Below are positions 14,526 to 26,499 of a stretch of 64,000 nt of DNA, piece after piece (position 1 is the first letter of the stretch; the number at the start of each line of letters is the position of its first letter). The notes beneath the pieces were generated by a model. The model was not told where the DNA came from. It did not search any database and saw nothing but the letters and a program-made list of their open reading frames with translations. A program made the translations under genes and the position numbers. The DNA comes from Phoenix dactylifera (Eukaryota; Streptophyta; Magnoliopsida; Arecales; Arecaceae), in the NCBI RefSeq assembly GCF_009389715.1, contig NC_052396.1:17938131-18002130 (forward strand), given 5' to 3'.

Positions 14526-14578
14526 AATGCAGTTTGAGCAATGTTAGCTACTGAAAACATTAAGCAACACTGATCCGG

Positions 14579-14733
14579 TCATGTCATCACTTCTAACAGG
14601 TGACAAGCAGTTTGCTGACAGATACTGATGTGTAGCACTGACAAAGTCAGTTGATGTTGCTTTGAATAGGCGGCAGAAACTGATGTGTAGCAGTTGATAG
14701 AAACTCATGTCATCACTTCTAGCAGGTGACAAG
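14579..14733. repeat. Direct repeat pair flanking a 97-bp spacer
   Basis: A 29-bp word beginning TCATGTCATCACTTCT occurs at 14579-14607 and 14705-14733 with one difference. A second repeated phrase (ACTGATGTGTAGCA) occurs twice between them, near 14625 and 14679. It looks like a decayed local duplication or small element just downstream of the ALKBH8 stop codon. Confidence 0.65.
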
Positions 14734-15280
14734 TTATTTAGGCTAAATCTCACCAAAAGTTAGGAGTCCCAGAATAGAAGTCAATTTTGTGGATACATGT
14801 CGCGGCTAATTTGACAATATTGCTTTTGGTAGCATGAGAGTTTTTGTCAATTTGTGGTTAAGTTAGTCATAATCTTGGTGAGAGATGCAAGATCAGAACA
14901 AACCAATATGCTGAATTATTGCAGCATTTTGATAGACGGCTTATTTTTCTGCACTCCTGATTCTGGTCGTTGGGTACATGCCCGAACAAAGCCTGCATCA
15001 TCATCAAATCTTACTTTGTTTATGGTGCCATGGAGAACAAATTCGTAATTGCAATTAGTTATATTTCTTGAAGTCCTGCAGTACTTCTACAGAGTATTGT
15101 ATTAGATCCACTTATTTTCTTTATGGCTGGCTTATTGTCTGATCAGACGCTGCCTGTAGTCTGGTCCACTTGAACATGGTCTCCTTTGGCTGGTAGTTTA
15201 GAGCCTGCATCATGCACGAACAGATATATAGTCTATTGGGCATAAAGATCCATCTAAGGGCTGTTTGGATTGCCTGGTTA

Positions 15281-15374
15281 AAGACATCATAATGCATCCT
15301 TTTTGATCTTATGGGCTGCATGTACACTCATTGTGTGTGAGCTGCCATTGTACCAAAAAAGACATCATAATGCA
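15281..15374 (+). mobile_element. 5'-truncated SINE-like retroposon with perfect 16-bp target duplication
   Basis: The 16-mer AAGACATCATAATGCA is found at 15281-15296 and again at 15359-15374. The intervening 62 bp end in TTGTACCAAAA, an A-rich tail. The fuller SINE at 24089-24410 has the same 3' terminus (TTGTACC plus A tract), so this is probably a truncated copy of that family inserted by target-primed reverse transcription. Confidence 0.75.
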
Positions 15375-15507
15375 AATTAGCCTAAGTTTTCATGGTCCTT
15401 TAGCCTTTAGCAGCAAGTAATATGATTTTGTTTTAAAAAATTTAAACTACTTTTCTGTATAATTTTCAGGCAATATATTTTTCTTTCGAAACTGATTTTA
15501 TAAACAT

Positions 15508-15772
15508 TGGTCATGAAACTCTTACCACCTATGTGTGCCACAATCTTTAATAGAAAAATACACCTATAAGTTTGCTTTTGCTTAAGAGAGATGACAACTA
15601 CAACAAAAAACCACAATCTTTCATAAAAAAAAGCACCCATGTTAGTTTTGCTTTTGCTTAAGCACGATGACATGATCCTTGAACCTTTATTGATCATGAA
15701 ATTCTTACCACCTGTGTGCCACAATTTTTAATACACAAGCACACCCCTATAAGTTTTGCTTTCGCTTAGGAG
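15508..15772. repeat. Irregular repeat block, three related units
   Basis: Three related units of about 55 bp lie at 15539-15597, 15611-15671 and 15719-15772. Each has a CACAAT start, an A-rich middle and a TTTTGCTTTTGCTTA-like end. A longer phrase (TCATGAAACTCTTACCACC and variant) precedes the first and third units. No coding function is seen. Confidence 0.7.
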
Positions 15773-16950
15773 AAAATGATGAAGAACAACGAGAAGGAGA
15801 AGAACCCACAATTTTCCTCCTCGCGTTGTTGTTGTTGTTGTCATCGTCATTGTCTAATGTTAGAGTGCATAGGCTAAATGTAAGCGTATTTGTCTCATGA
15901 ATATCGTGGCTTTCAATCTTCCATCTTATATACGATATGGAGCACTCCATGCTTTCTCTCATGTGAGTCATGCATGCCCCAACCCCTGCTCAGAATAAAA
16001 TGGTCTTCGCCCAGGTGATATGGTATCAAAAAAAAAAAAAAAAAAAATGACACCGTGGTACACCAATAAGAGGGTTTATGTTCATGTAACATGAATAAAA
16101 GTAAATAATCCAACTTCGAATGCCAACCCAATTAATCCACTGGCAATACACTGTGAGCTTTCAAGGCCACCCCAGGGAAACTTTAAATAAAATGAGAGCA
16201 CATGAATTGAACCTTATGTTCCACAGCCCCACTAGCAAACATATAAACCTATGTGTAAGTTTCTCATAGTATTTATCCAAGGCACATAAAAAATGGATAA
16301 TGTAGTACTAATAAAAAGTTGGTTGAATGGCCTTTTAGATCATTCAAGGTCATTTTAGAAACAGGCTTGTGGGAATCAACCAGGAGTTGGAGGAACAATT
16401 CCAAAGAGAGGCCATTGTATCTTCCTTCTCCGACATACTAGAGACTAGAGAGGATGGTCTCGAAGCCAAATATCAGTCCAAAATTTGATGTTTGCTGTAC
16501 ATGAACAATCTTTGGCAGCCTCCAAATAAGGAAAGAAATCTATTTGTTTGCTTTTTATCTAAACAAAGGATAAGGTTAATGTGGGGGAAAAGGGTAGTAG
16601 CCAAAAAAAGCAGGGTGAGCAATTAGGGAAGAAATCAGTAACCAGATCACAATATAGAGAAATTTTCGCTGAAAGATATTAATCAAATTCCCCTGTTTCA
16701 AATAATCTCAGAATCTCCTGGTCTCCCTTTGCGTTGCAAAGCTTTTAAATTGGGACAGTGGCCATTCATAAAATTAAGAATTGAATGATTACATGAGGAA
16801 AGGCCATGGGGACCCAAAGCTAAGGGTTGCAGTCTAATAACACAGTGCAACCTGCTTTGGTTTCTTGAAGGAGGCAGAAAAATCCACCAGTCCCATGAAT
16901 GCATGGAGCAGAGCGGAACTGTTCAGTGCAGGAGATTTCACAGATCTGCT

Positions 16951-19900
16951 TCAACAAAGCTTCTCTGTGCTTGATGCATCCAATCTGCAAACGTTCCCAC
17001 GACAAAGTGGACAAACCCTACAGCAACAACAAAACAAATCTTCACATTGAGCAAATACGCTTGCATGTAAAGGTTCTTAGGGCTAGAGAAGAAAAAATCA
17101 AAAGGAAAAAAAAAACGTGTAGGAGATATTTCTTCCATTCTTGTGTAAGGATTTATAACATCATGATCACAAAAAACTTATAATATAATGGGTTTCTCAA
17201 CTTCGCTAGTTAGCCATAAAGCTAACTAGGCATAATAATTGTGATTATAAATGCACAGCAGATTAAATATTAGATCCAATGAAAACAACCACAAACACAT
17301 AAATATATCAAGTGCTGTTAATTGGCACCCAACAGATAAAACCACAGCACAGCTCAAACAGCCAGAGCCAGCTAATTAGCAACTAAGAAGATATGGTGGT
17401 TTATAAAACTGAAATAAGCATAATATACTATGGAACAAAGTTGGAAACATACAAAAGGAGATGCTTGAGCCATTCTTTTAAATTGATAATAATTGGGTTA
17501 CTCTGGAACTTCTCATAATTCATGAGTAATTGACAGTGTGTTTGAGATATGCAGATCAAGAATACCTTTTGCATTTAGCAAATTTACCATGGCCGTAAGA
17601 AATAAACTTAAAAACAAAAATAACAAAGCTATGGATGAGTGGTTAAACTAAAGGATGAAAAGAATCTAATGAGGTTCAACAAGCACTAAAAGGAATCAAC
17701 CAGGAAGAGAACTAGAACAGAATCAGCTAAAAAGAATCATACGAAAGAATTACAAAGAAATTGGAGTATCCTCAAGTTATAAACAATAAATTATCTAAAT
17801 CCAGTTTAAGAGGTTCTGACATTAATCATACAACAATAGCAGAAGTAACTGTGAAAACAATAAGTATCAGACCATGTAATTGCAGGATGAACAGTGGATC
17901 GGATTAAAAAATACCTGTGAATCTCTTTCAACCACTTATCTATACATGTTTGGTGAAATTCATGATTGCAAGGCAGTATTCGGATGCAATCTCCTTCTTC
18001 ATACTCCACAAGGCAAATATAACACCTGTCAACCAAACGAAACCCAAGGTCAATGCCTACTAAGTTTAGAGAAGCAAATACAGAAAATCCAACAATAACA
18101 AATTATGAGCGAAAAGACTTCTAAGCTGCATGAAGAGAAGGAAAAATTGCAATTAGAATCTAGCACATTCTACCAGAAGGATAAAACCAATCATTAAAAG
18201 AAAATGCAAGTCATATCACAAGCACATGGTACATAAAGGAAAACTAGCTTGTTAACTGCATTTTCTATTCCTAAAAAAAATTCATATAGATTAAACTTTT
18301 TTAGACATATGATCATAGAACCTTCCAATCTTATCACTTAAACCAAATTAAGCCTGATTCAGATGTGGTGCTCTATAAGCAGGAGTTGATGCTTTAACAC
18401 CAGTCAATCTGATCTTTGTAGATCAGGACCGCTTTAGAGGGCATCACTGATTTAGATTCCACACCTGGTCTTAATGGAAAGCAAATTGTAGAGATATTTT
18501 CCATAACTATAAGTTAAAGAGGGGAAATGAACACAAAAGAGATAAAATTCAAGTCAAGAGAGGGAGGAGACATGAGAGCGTCACCGTCGCAAATGAATAG
18601 ATATCATTTTCAAGGATGCTGGCTGACCAAGCTGGCCAGCTTTCTTCTGGCCTGGCCATGCATGCCTTTCTAACCTTCCTCGAGATGCATTGGCCGCCTT
18701 TGGATGCAGCTGGCTGCATTCTGTCTCAAGGTGGGTATGTAGTATCTGCAGCTACCAGAAACTTGCATTCTCTCTGGCCAGCAGAACCATCCTGTTTTCT
18801 CTCTTCTAATCTTCAGTAACAAGTCCTTATCAACACCAGACTTGAATAATGACAATTGACAATCTAAGAAAACTAGTTTCAATTGACGAACCCAGGCACT
18901 AATGGTGACTGGCCTCAAGAGAAATTAAAGAGAAGAGAAGAATGTTCTTGATAACATTTGGCTAATATGTGGGCCTAACAACTAATATTCCCTACCAATA
19001 AACTAACTTCTCATCTTCTTCATAAATAAACTCTATATACTGAAACAGCAAAGGAAAATATAGAAAAAAGATCCAAAACCGCAGCCTATTCCCATAGAAT
19101 AACAAAAAAATCAGACTGCTTATAGAATAACATAAAAATCAGACTCCCTACCAATAAACTAACTTCTCATTTTCTTCATAGATAGACTCTATATACCGAA
19201 ACAACAAAGGAAAACATTGACAAAGGATTCAAAACAGCAACCTATTCTCATAGAATAACATAAAAATAAGACTGGTCATGCTATGGATTTTGATGAAGAA
19301 TCATGGATGCTCCAAGTCAGTTATTAATCCATAGTGACATTACCAAACTGAGTGGAGTAACTATAACCACAAGCACCATATAAAACATATTGTATCAGGT
19401 GATATGTAACTTAAAGATTAATTAACTGATACAGTATTTAATATCATAAAAAAAGGGCAGCTCAATGCACAAGACTCCCATCATTACGAGGCTTGGGGAG
19501 GGTTGGATGTGTGCAGCTTTACCCCGCATGCGGAGAGGCTATTTCTATATTTCTAATATGTGACCTCCATGTCACAATAGAGCAACTTTATCTTTGTGCC
19601 AAGGCTCATCGTCTGAAATATTTAATATCATAAAGTTCCAAATTTTGTTGTATAGCAGCAGCATCTAGAATTTTTAATGAAAATATAACAACACTATCTT
19701 ATTAAAGCAAATTACAAAATCTCATTAATTTATAACAAACAATTTAACTGAATTATGTTCACTAAATGCTATGTTTAAAAGATGACCTTTGAGTTGATCT
19801 TAGAAATAGTGATGAAGGACGGCAAGGGCTATAGGTTCTGAAATTTTGATTTATATGTATGATAGTACCATTTGATTATGTTGGTCTAGTATGTCTTACT

Positions 19901-22900
19901 GATAATTTCCGACAATCATGACTCCCATAACATCCATTGCAACTCAATTATATCCTAGCATTGCTCCTGGTTTCTAAAATTTTACAAGTTATTTAGTTAA
20001 ATAGCAAACTGACATGCGTACGCATAGATGAACGAACACAATGGTAAATCCCATAAGTATATACAATTTTCTTATTAGATAAGTAAAATTGTGTAAACAT
20101 TTCTAAATCATTTGTATATTTTATTTAAAACATAGAAAAAATATAACGGCAATTTGATAAATGTGAATTATGAGTGATGATTTGTAACCACTATTCTTGT
20201 CAAATGTATGCATACTTTACCGATGAATAATACATTTCAGTTATGTATTTGCAAGATAGAGAGGTTATCATCTAAACAAGTTCCATTAATGCAAGAGCAA
20301 ATGTTAAATCAAGGCCTTCTAACTCAGTAGAAAAAATGACAGCTTGAGGGGAAAGAGAAAGTAAGTTTTAAGGCAAAGGACTACTAACTGTGCAGCCCCG
20401 TCAATTTGGTGTTCATGTGGTTTCATGTATACTTTTATTGGCATACATTCTACTACCTCCTTTGGAGCAGGAACAGATCCAATAGAGGAAAAAGATGGCC
20501 GAGATGAGAGAACTACAGACTGCTGATGAATTTCATCCAAAACCTAAGTAAAATGGTTAAAAAAGTAAATTACCCTTGACCAAGCTGTAAAGCATGACCA
20601 AGAAACATTATACAAGAAATTCTCATAAGAATTTCATTATACCTCAAAAAGTGCTTCTGCTAACATAACAATTCTTGATATGCTAGCTCTAGCACTTGTG
20701 TCATCATCAGGATTAGCAGCTCGATTGTTTGTTCTGCATGTGCTACAACCAGTTCGATGTTGCCCAGATAATATACATGATCTGTCATGACCTGATAAAC
20801 TCTCAAACCTGCTACCCAATCGCTGAAGGGCCCGCACCTGCTAAAAGAATTAATTATTCATGAATATGTTACATATACATGAAAGTAGAAAGCAAACCCC
20901 ATTAACTTTACCTGAGATCTTATTCTCCTTCTCCTTTCAAGGAATGCAGACCTGTGTTCCAGTAAATCATGATTACTGGTTTCTCTTGGCTGCGGAGTTT
21001 CTGAGTCATGATCAGCATTCATGCCCGAAGTGCCAGCTATTGGGTAAGGGTGAGTACTAGACGGATCTTGCAGCACATCATCGTTCCTGTTGGAAAAGGA
21101 TTGTGATCTTCTTGTACCACCCAAGAGTCGTCTCCCGTTAACCTGCCCCGTAGACCCAGCAGACCTATCCTCTAGATGGACAGGACCAAATACTCCCTCA
21201 GATAATGAAGTCCTTCGAAGAACTCTATCACGAAGCCGTCCAACGCTAAGTGCTCGGCTAAACTGCAAACTGCTTTCTAAAGGTTCTTGTGGTCCAAGCC
21301 GTCTATTAGAATACCTCAATTCAGCATTTTCAGATTCTAGATGATTGGTATGAGAATATCGACCAAATGTAGCCTCAACCCTTTCATTATTTCTGACCAC
21401 ATCTTGGGGAGAATTATTTTCCACAATGACACTCTCATGAGTATCGTTCACATTATTTAGAGAACTATCAACATCAACAATAGCATGATCACCTGCATCA
21501 TTGTTTGGAAAGGAGAGACCAGCTGAGAAGAGAGAGTCGGCCCTTGATGACCCCAAACTGACGGCTCTGTTTAACCTAAAATTAATTCCATCTGAGAAAA
21601 AACCAAAATGAGAGAACCTGCCTGAAGTGTTTGATGATCGGCTAACAGCAGCTGTTGCAGAAGAGCTGCTGCTGGCACCTAAACCAATTTGCAGTGCCCC
21701 ATCTTGATCTTCTCCACTTCGTTCATCATCAAAAGAAGTCAACGAGGGCATTTTACTAGGTTGGGCAATGCTAAGCTTCCCGCAGCCTTCATGATTCCTT
21801 CCAAAGGCTTTACTCTCCACTTCACCCCCACAAATATTGCTTCTACATCTTCCATTCTCTTCTTTCTTCTGAAAATGAAATCAAAGCCCATGCTAGTTTC
21901 AATTCTCGAAGCTCTTAAAACTGATCCTTCCAATAAGAATGCATAACTTAGGATGCAAAACCAACATAATCCAATCTTTGGAATGACAATGACAAGTGCA
22001 GAAATTGTCAGACAAGACATAAGGTTGATAAGCAAGCCAACTCAATTGCCTTTACATGCAGTTTATCTTTTATCAAACTTTCCTAGGTTGATACAATCCA
22101 TGAGTCAATTCACTTGCAAGAAATTGAATTAAGAGAAAAAAATGAATAGAATAATGAATAAAACTATATCTTTCTAGGGAAAACAAAATGAAAATTGGAA
22201 AGCCATTATCTGCGCTGCCGCCCAATTCTTGGTCAATCATACGTTATCCTAGAAACCAAATGTAAATGTGCCATCTAGTTGGAATTAGTCGAGCAGATTT
22301 AGACTCGTTACACACACACCAAAAAAAAAAAGAAAAAAGAACTCAATACCTTTGAGAGTTTCAAAAATATAACAATTACCACTCCAGACAGCTTGCAACT
22401 TTGTTCAGCAGAGAAATCAATAACTTGAGAATCCAGACTACTAAACATATCACCAGTCAGCAAAAAGACTCAAGACCAATCATCTCATAAATAGAAGTTC
22501 GTTACCTCCCTTCGGGGAGATGATCCCAGTAATTGAAGATTGTTGTAAAACTAAACAAAGCTTTCAGTATCTTCCAATTTTTACACTCATAATGACAAAA
22601 TTCAGCATTCTAAAAACAAAATCACGAACCAACTTCGGAATATTTCAGAAACCATCAATTTGAAGCGCAAAGGTCCCAACTTTCTTAAATGAGAAGCTTC
22701 TCATCTTTGTTCAAAAAGAGAAGCCTCTCATCAGCCCAGATTGCCATAAAACTAGACTGAGCTTCCAGCTTCTTCCAAATTTTTCGATTCTATCAGCGAG
22801 ATAAGGACGACGCATGATCCAGCAACTCAAAAGCCAAATCAGAATGGGATTTTTTTTTTAAAAAAAAAGAAGGTCAAAACATAAAACAACTCACCCGATC

Positions 22901-23035
22901 ATCCCAGATAGCTGATGAGAGGCCAAAGCAAGAAGAGTTGAGAACCCTAGCCCCTCCGGATCTCGCCTTCCGTAGTCCTCCACCAGACGACGAGGCCGCC
23001 GCCGCCCCGGCGTCCTTGCTGCTCCCCGATCCCAT
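16951..23035 (-). CDS. RING-H2 E3 ubiquitin ligase with N-myristoylation motif (JUL1/RLIM-like)
   Basis: Six coding exons on the minus strand: 23035-22895, 21868-20912, 20837-20643, 20543-20389, 18025-17915 and 17017-16951. All have GT/AG borders and compatible phases, giving 541 residues. The N-terminus MGSGSSK fits an N-myristoylation signal (G2, S6), suggesting membrane association. Residues about 48-480 are Ser/Asn/Arg-rich and probably disordered. The C-terminal RING-H2 is complete only after splicing the last two exons: C484, C487, C502, H504, H507, C510, C522, C525 (CYIC ... [11 protein letters not shown] ... VCPLC). Such proteins pass ubiquitin from an E2 to substrates. The layout matches the plant group that includes Arabidopsis JUL1 (At5g10650, from memory), but the substrate here is unknown. 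Intron 4 contains a SINE. The exon 3 acceptor is a NAGNAG tandem. Confidence 0.88.
18990..19270. repeat. 156-bp tandem duplication in RING-gene intron 4
   Basis: A block beginning CCCTACCAATAAACTAACTT starts at 18990 and recurs at 19146. Both copies continue in parallel through TCTATATAC and CATAGAATAACA. The divergence (a few percent plus small indels) suggests an old tandem duplication. Confidence 0.8.
19451..19618 (-). mobile_element. tRNA-derived SINE with perfect 16-bp target duplication
   Basis: Read on the minus strand, the element starts with GAGCCTTGGCACAAAGATAA (Pol III box A-like), continues through GTGACATGGAGGTCACA near the expected box B, and ends GCTGCCC plus a T run. The wording matches a tRNA-derived SINE family widespread in angiosperms, known to me from memory. 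The 16-mer TATTTAATATCATAAA flanks it exactly at 19435-19450 and 19619-19634. It sits in intron 4 of the RING gene in the same orientation as that gene. Box B is degraded, so it is probably inactive. Confidence 0.85.
20838..20843 (-). other. NAGNAG tandem splice acceptor of RING-gene exon 3
   Basis: On the minus strand the intron ends TTTTAGCAG followed by GTGCGG. Using TAG or CAG as the acceptor keeps the frame and adds or omits one Gln codon. This is a classic NAGNAG arrangement that can yield two isoforms differing by one residue. Confidence 0.6.
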
Positions 23036-24088
23036 CTCCTCCACCCACCAATTGAAATGCAACCTAATGCCGTCCCGATCCCGCGATGCCGAACCCTGGA
23101 AAGATTTAGAAAGCGATCGGAGACCAAGGTAAAGAAGAAGAGAGCCGAGATCGATCAATCATTCTTTTGTTATATTTTAAATGTTTGTCTTTCTCTTCTT
23201 CGCCGAGTTCTACGCCGAAGCATGAGCGCGATACAATCTCCGCGGGTGGGCTTAGCTTTTCAATCACCAACGCTTCTATCTTTCGGCTTTATTGGGGTAA
23301 ATCATAAATTTAGAGAGAGCGAATGTCGGGTTTTTTTTTATTTATTTATAGCAACGGCACAGCTCTTGCATAATTACATCCAATATTGAAAACAACAAAA
23401 GAAAAAAAAAAAGAAAAAAAGACAACTCTATAATTTTTCTAAAGGGCTTTTTTCAGTTCGTGGTCCAGACATTCAATACACATAAATAGTTAAAAAAATC
23501 ATAATTTTTCACCAATTTAAAAATATCACAATAAATATGGATACGGCCAATAAAATTAAAAAATAAAAAATTATATAAAAATTAAGGCACAAATTTACCA
23601 TCCATCCAAATAAAATTTTTAAAAATAATAAATTAAAAATAATAATAATCCGACCAGCAGCACTATTTGTCCCTATATAAACATACATAATTCGGTAAAA
23701 ATTGTACTCTCCCTGCGAGTTTTTTTAAGGCAAATAGCACGAAGAATACGCCTGGTGTAGGCGATTCCCGGTGTCCACCCGAATGCCAGTGAATGTAGCT
23801 TTGAATGCAAAATTTATTGGTCCCCAGGTAGTTCGCCAGAAATTTAAAACCCATTGAGGGTAAAAGCGGAATCTGGATCTCACGGAAATAAATGCCAACG
23901 CTCCGAAAGGTTTTGGACTTTCGGAGGAATTGAACCGTGCAGTGTCGCAGTATAGTTTTTGCCCTTTATGGGGCAACAAAGCAGGGGCGTAGCTCTTCGC
24001 CGCGGCGATTCTTTGGGTTCCCCCAAAGTGGCATTTTGAATGATTGGAAGGCGATCCGCTCACTAGCTGGTTTATAATGTCACGGGAT

Positions 24089-24410
24089 AGCCACCAAGGT
24101 GGTAGCCTGATGGTAAAAAAACGATAATTCAATTAAGTTGTCCGAGTTCGAAATGCGCAGGCGATGATTAAATTAGAGGACCGGATGCTCCATGCCTGGA
24201 TGGTTCATTGGCGGATGTGCTTTCCTTTCATCTGTACCGAGGTAGCGCTGTAGTGACGTACCCACACCGTGAGGCGGTGAGCGCAGTGAGGTGAGCCCAC
24301 GGGTCAGAGAAGGTACGCAAAAACTTGCAACTTGTATCGAATATTTTCTGATGAAAGGAGGGCCCAGTGGAGGCTGATCCCTCCCTTCCTCCTATTGTTG
24401 TACCAAAAAA
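24089..24410 (+). mobile_element. tRNA-derived SINE (Au-like) with A tail
   Basis: The element starts near a box A-like TGGTAGCCTGATGGTA (24099-24114), has a box B-like GAGTTCGAAATGC (about 24143-24155), and ends in TTGTACC plus an A8 tract. Imperfect flanking repeats (AATGTCACGGGATA left, AATATCACAGGGTA right) look like an aged target duplication. The family assignment is by remembered resemblance to plant Au-type SINEs. The box A/B spacing and tail are directly visible. Confidence 0.65.
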
Positions 24411-24617
24411 AATATCACAGGGTACATGTCGGCCATTTGAGTAGATTTGGAGTTTTCTCCGAATGTAATTCCGTTGTAATAGCTGCCATATAACAAAAGA
24501 AATAATCATTGTTAATATTTTAATATTTATATGAATGAAATAAACTTTTTAAAATTCAAATCTCCATTCGGCTGAAAAATAAACCACCATATATTAACAT
24601 GATAATTTATTGTTTTT

Positions 24618-25690
24618 GAGTACCCATTAATTTCGCTATTAGAAATGAAGAAGGAGAGGTCTCTTTCAAAGAAGCGAGGAAGCTAAATTCTACATTCTTT
24701 CCTTTTCTTGCATTCAACAAAGACTTTTTTAGCAATTTATTATAATAATTTTATTTTATTTTAAATAAATCTATTTAAAATTTAAGAATAAAAAAGCATC
24801 AATGATTGCTATTTTTATTGTAATAGAAAATAAAAATAGGCCACCTTATCTCTTGCTTTGAATTTTTTAAACTTTTTTTTTATAAAAATAGATTCAGCTA
24901 ATCAATAACTTTATCTTCTTCTACAAACAGCTCAAAGAAAGATTAAAATTTTAAAACACTAGCTAAGAATTAGAGAAATTATACTCTACACTGCATGTAA
25001 TATATAGCCATGCATGCAGCCAAGCACAACTACTCATTTTTTTAGACCTCATTCATAAGCACTTATCTCGACACACCCTTACATCGGCTATAATTGGCTA
25101 TGTGGTCGGCTGTATAGTGCATGCAGCATAGGTTATAATTTCTTCATAAATTGTGGCCAGTGGATTTTCTATTTATTATTGCTGAGTATTCATTAATTTC
25201 ACTATTAGTAATGAAGAAGGAGAGGTCTTCTCTAGAGAAGCAAAATAGCCTAGATTCCATTGATGATTCAACCTTCATCAAAAATTCCACCTCCTTTCAT
25301 TCCTCTGCATTCAACAAAGCTTTTTAGTTAGAAAAAATTAGGCTTAGCAATTTATTATAATAATTTATTTTATTTTAAAAAAATCTATTTAAAAGTTAAG
25401 ATCAACAAAGGCATCAGTGATTGCTATTTTTATTGCAATAGAAGATATAGAAAATAATGGAATGTGACGTGGGACAGCCACCTTATCTCTTGCCTTGATT
25501 TTTTTTTTCCATAAAAATAGGTTGAGCTAAACAAATAGTTTTATCCTCTTCATAAAATCCGGTCAAGAGTTGAAGAAATTATACCCTACACCATATGTAC
25601 CATATGGCCATGCATGCAGCTAATCACAACCACTCTTTTTTTTTAGACCTCATTCATAAGCGCCCATCTCGGTGCACCCCTGTAGCAGTA
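24618..25690. repeat. Large direct duplication, unit about 570-600 bp
   Basis: A block from about 24618 to 25080 recurs from about 25184 to 25681. Shared landmarks in order are AATGAAGAAGGAGAGGTC, the CATTCAACAAAG word, TTTATTATAATAATTT, GATTGCTATTTTTATTG, GCCATGCATGCAGC and AGACCTCATTCATAAGC. The copies differ by many substitutions and indels, so the duplication is old. No open frame explains it. Confidence 0.75.
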
Positions 25691-26499
25691 GTGGATTTTT
25701 TTTTTTTTTTTTGGTTGTTGTTGTTATTGAAAGGTAATGATAAACCTTAAATTTATTATTTTCTCTTAACTAGATGCACCCCTGTCAGTTTGCATTCGCA
25801 ACACAAAATAGATCAAAAACAAAGAAGTTAAACCATTGACCCCTTGTCCAGCCAACCAGTCAGCTGGTTGCTTCCCTTCACTACAGAAGTGAGATGCATG
25901 CAAGGCAATGTGTCTGTAATTTTCCATATAGTCCTTAGGAAGGGCAGTCCATTAATCCATGATATTGGAGTGTTTGAATCTCCTTTCCATATAAATCTTA
26001 GAGGGATCGATCATCTTCATAGTAGTTATTAACCGTGTAATGGTCTTCTTGCTTAGAAACTACAAGCAAAGGTAAGGAGGGGGTGCCTGGTAACCTAAGG
26101 AAGAAATCATAATTTGTGGTAGCTCTTTTGTGCTCCATTGCCATCTGAATTACGTTTTCTGATATATTTGTGTTGGCATATTGTTACCTTTGAAAAGCCT
26201 TTCATTTTGCACCAATCAAATTAACCAACTAGAACAACATAAGACTCTCTTGTTTTCTGGCATTTTTTTCCTGAATTTTGGAGAGGGTTAGAACTTTCCC
26301 TTTTCTTTTTGTTTAATAGCTTTAGAGATTTGGGGAAAACACAACAAATCTCTTACCAGTTACAATTTACAAAGGCTGCTACACTATCTAATAAACCCTA
26401 TTCCCCTCCATCCATTTCTTATATCGTTTAGGTTTTGAGGGGTTTTTTTGAAAAAATGGATAAAAAACACCCTTAAGACAATCTTAGTGAAATTGTACA

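Larger units (their letters stand above)
14526..16950. other. Convergent intergenic region between ALKBH8 and RING gene ends
   Basis: The two genes are tail to tail, so this region holds both 3' ends. No clear AATAAA was identified for either gene. It contains a small retroposon with a perfect 16-bp target duplication, two repeat blocks, an A-homopolymer of about 20 near 16027-16047 and a short GTT/GTC repeat near 15828. No additional gene is recognised. Confidence 0.5.

Noticed and set aside
22891..23127. Overlapping Arg-rich frame over exon 1 of the RING gene
   Set aside because: It is a shadow frame. The MGSGSSK frame splices in phase to the next exon and carries the myristoylation motif.
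24140..24157. tRNA gene, because of the GTTCGAA word
   Set aside because: No acceptor or anticodon stem can be folded. The context fits a tRNA-derived SINE instead.
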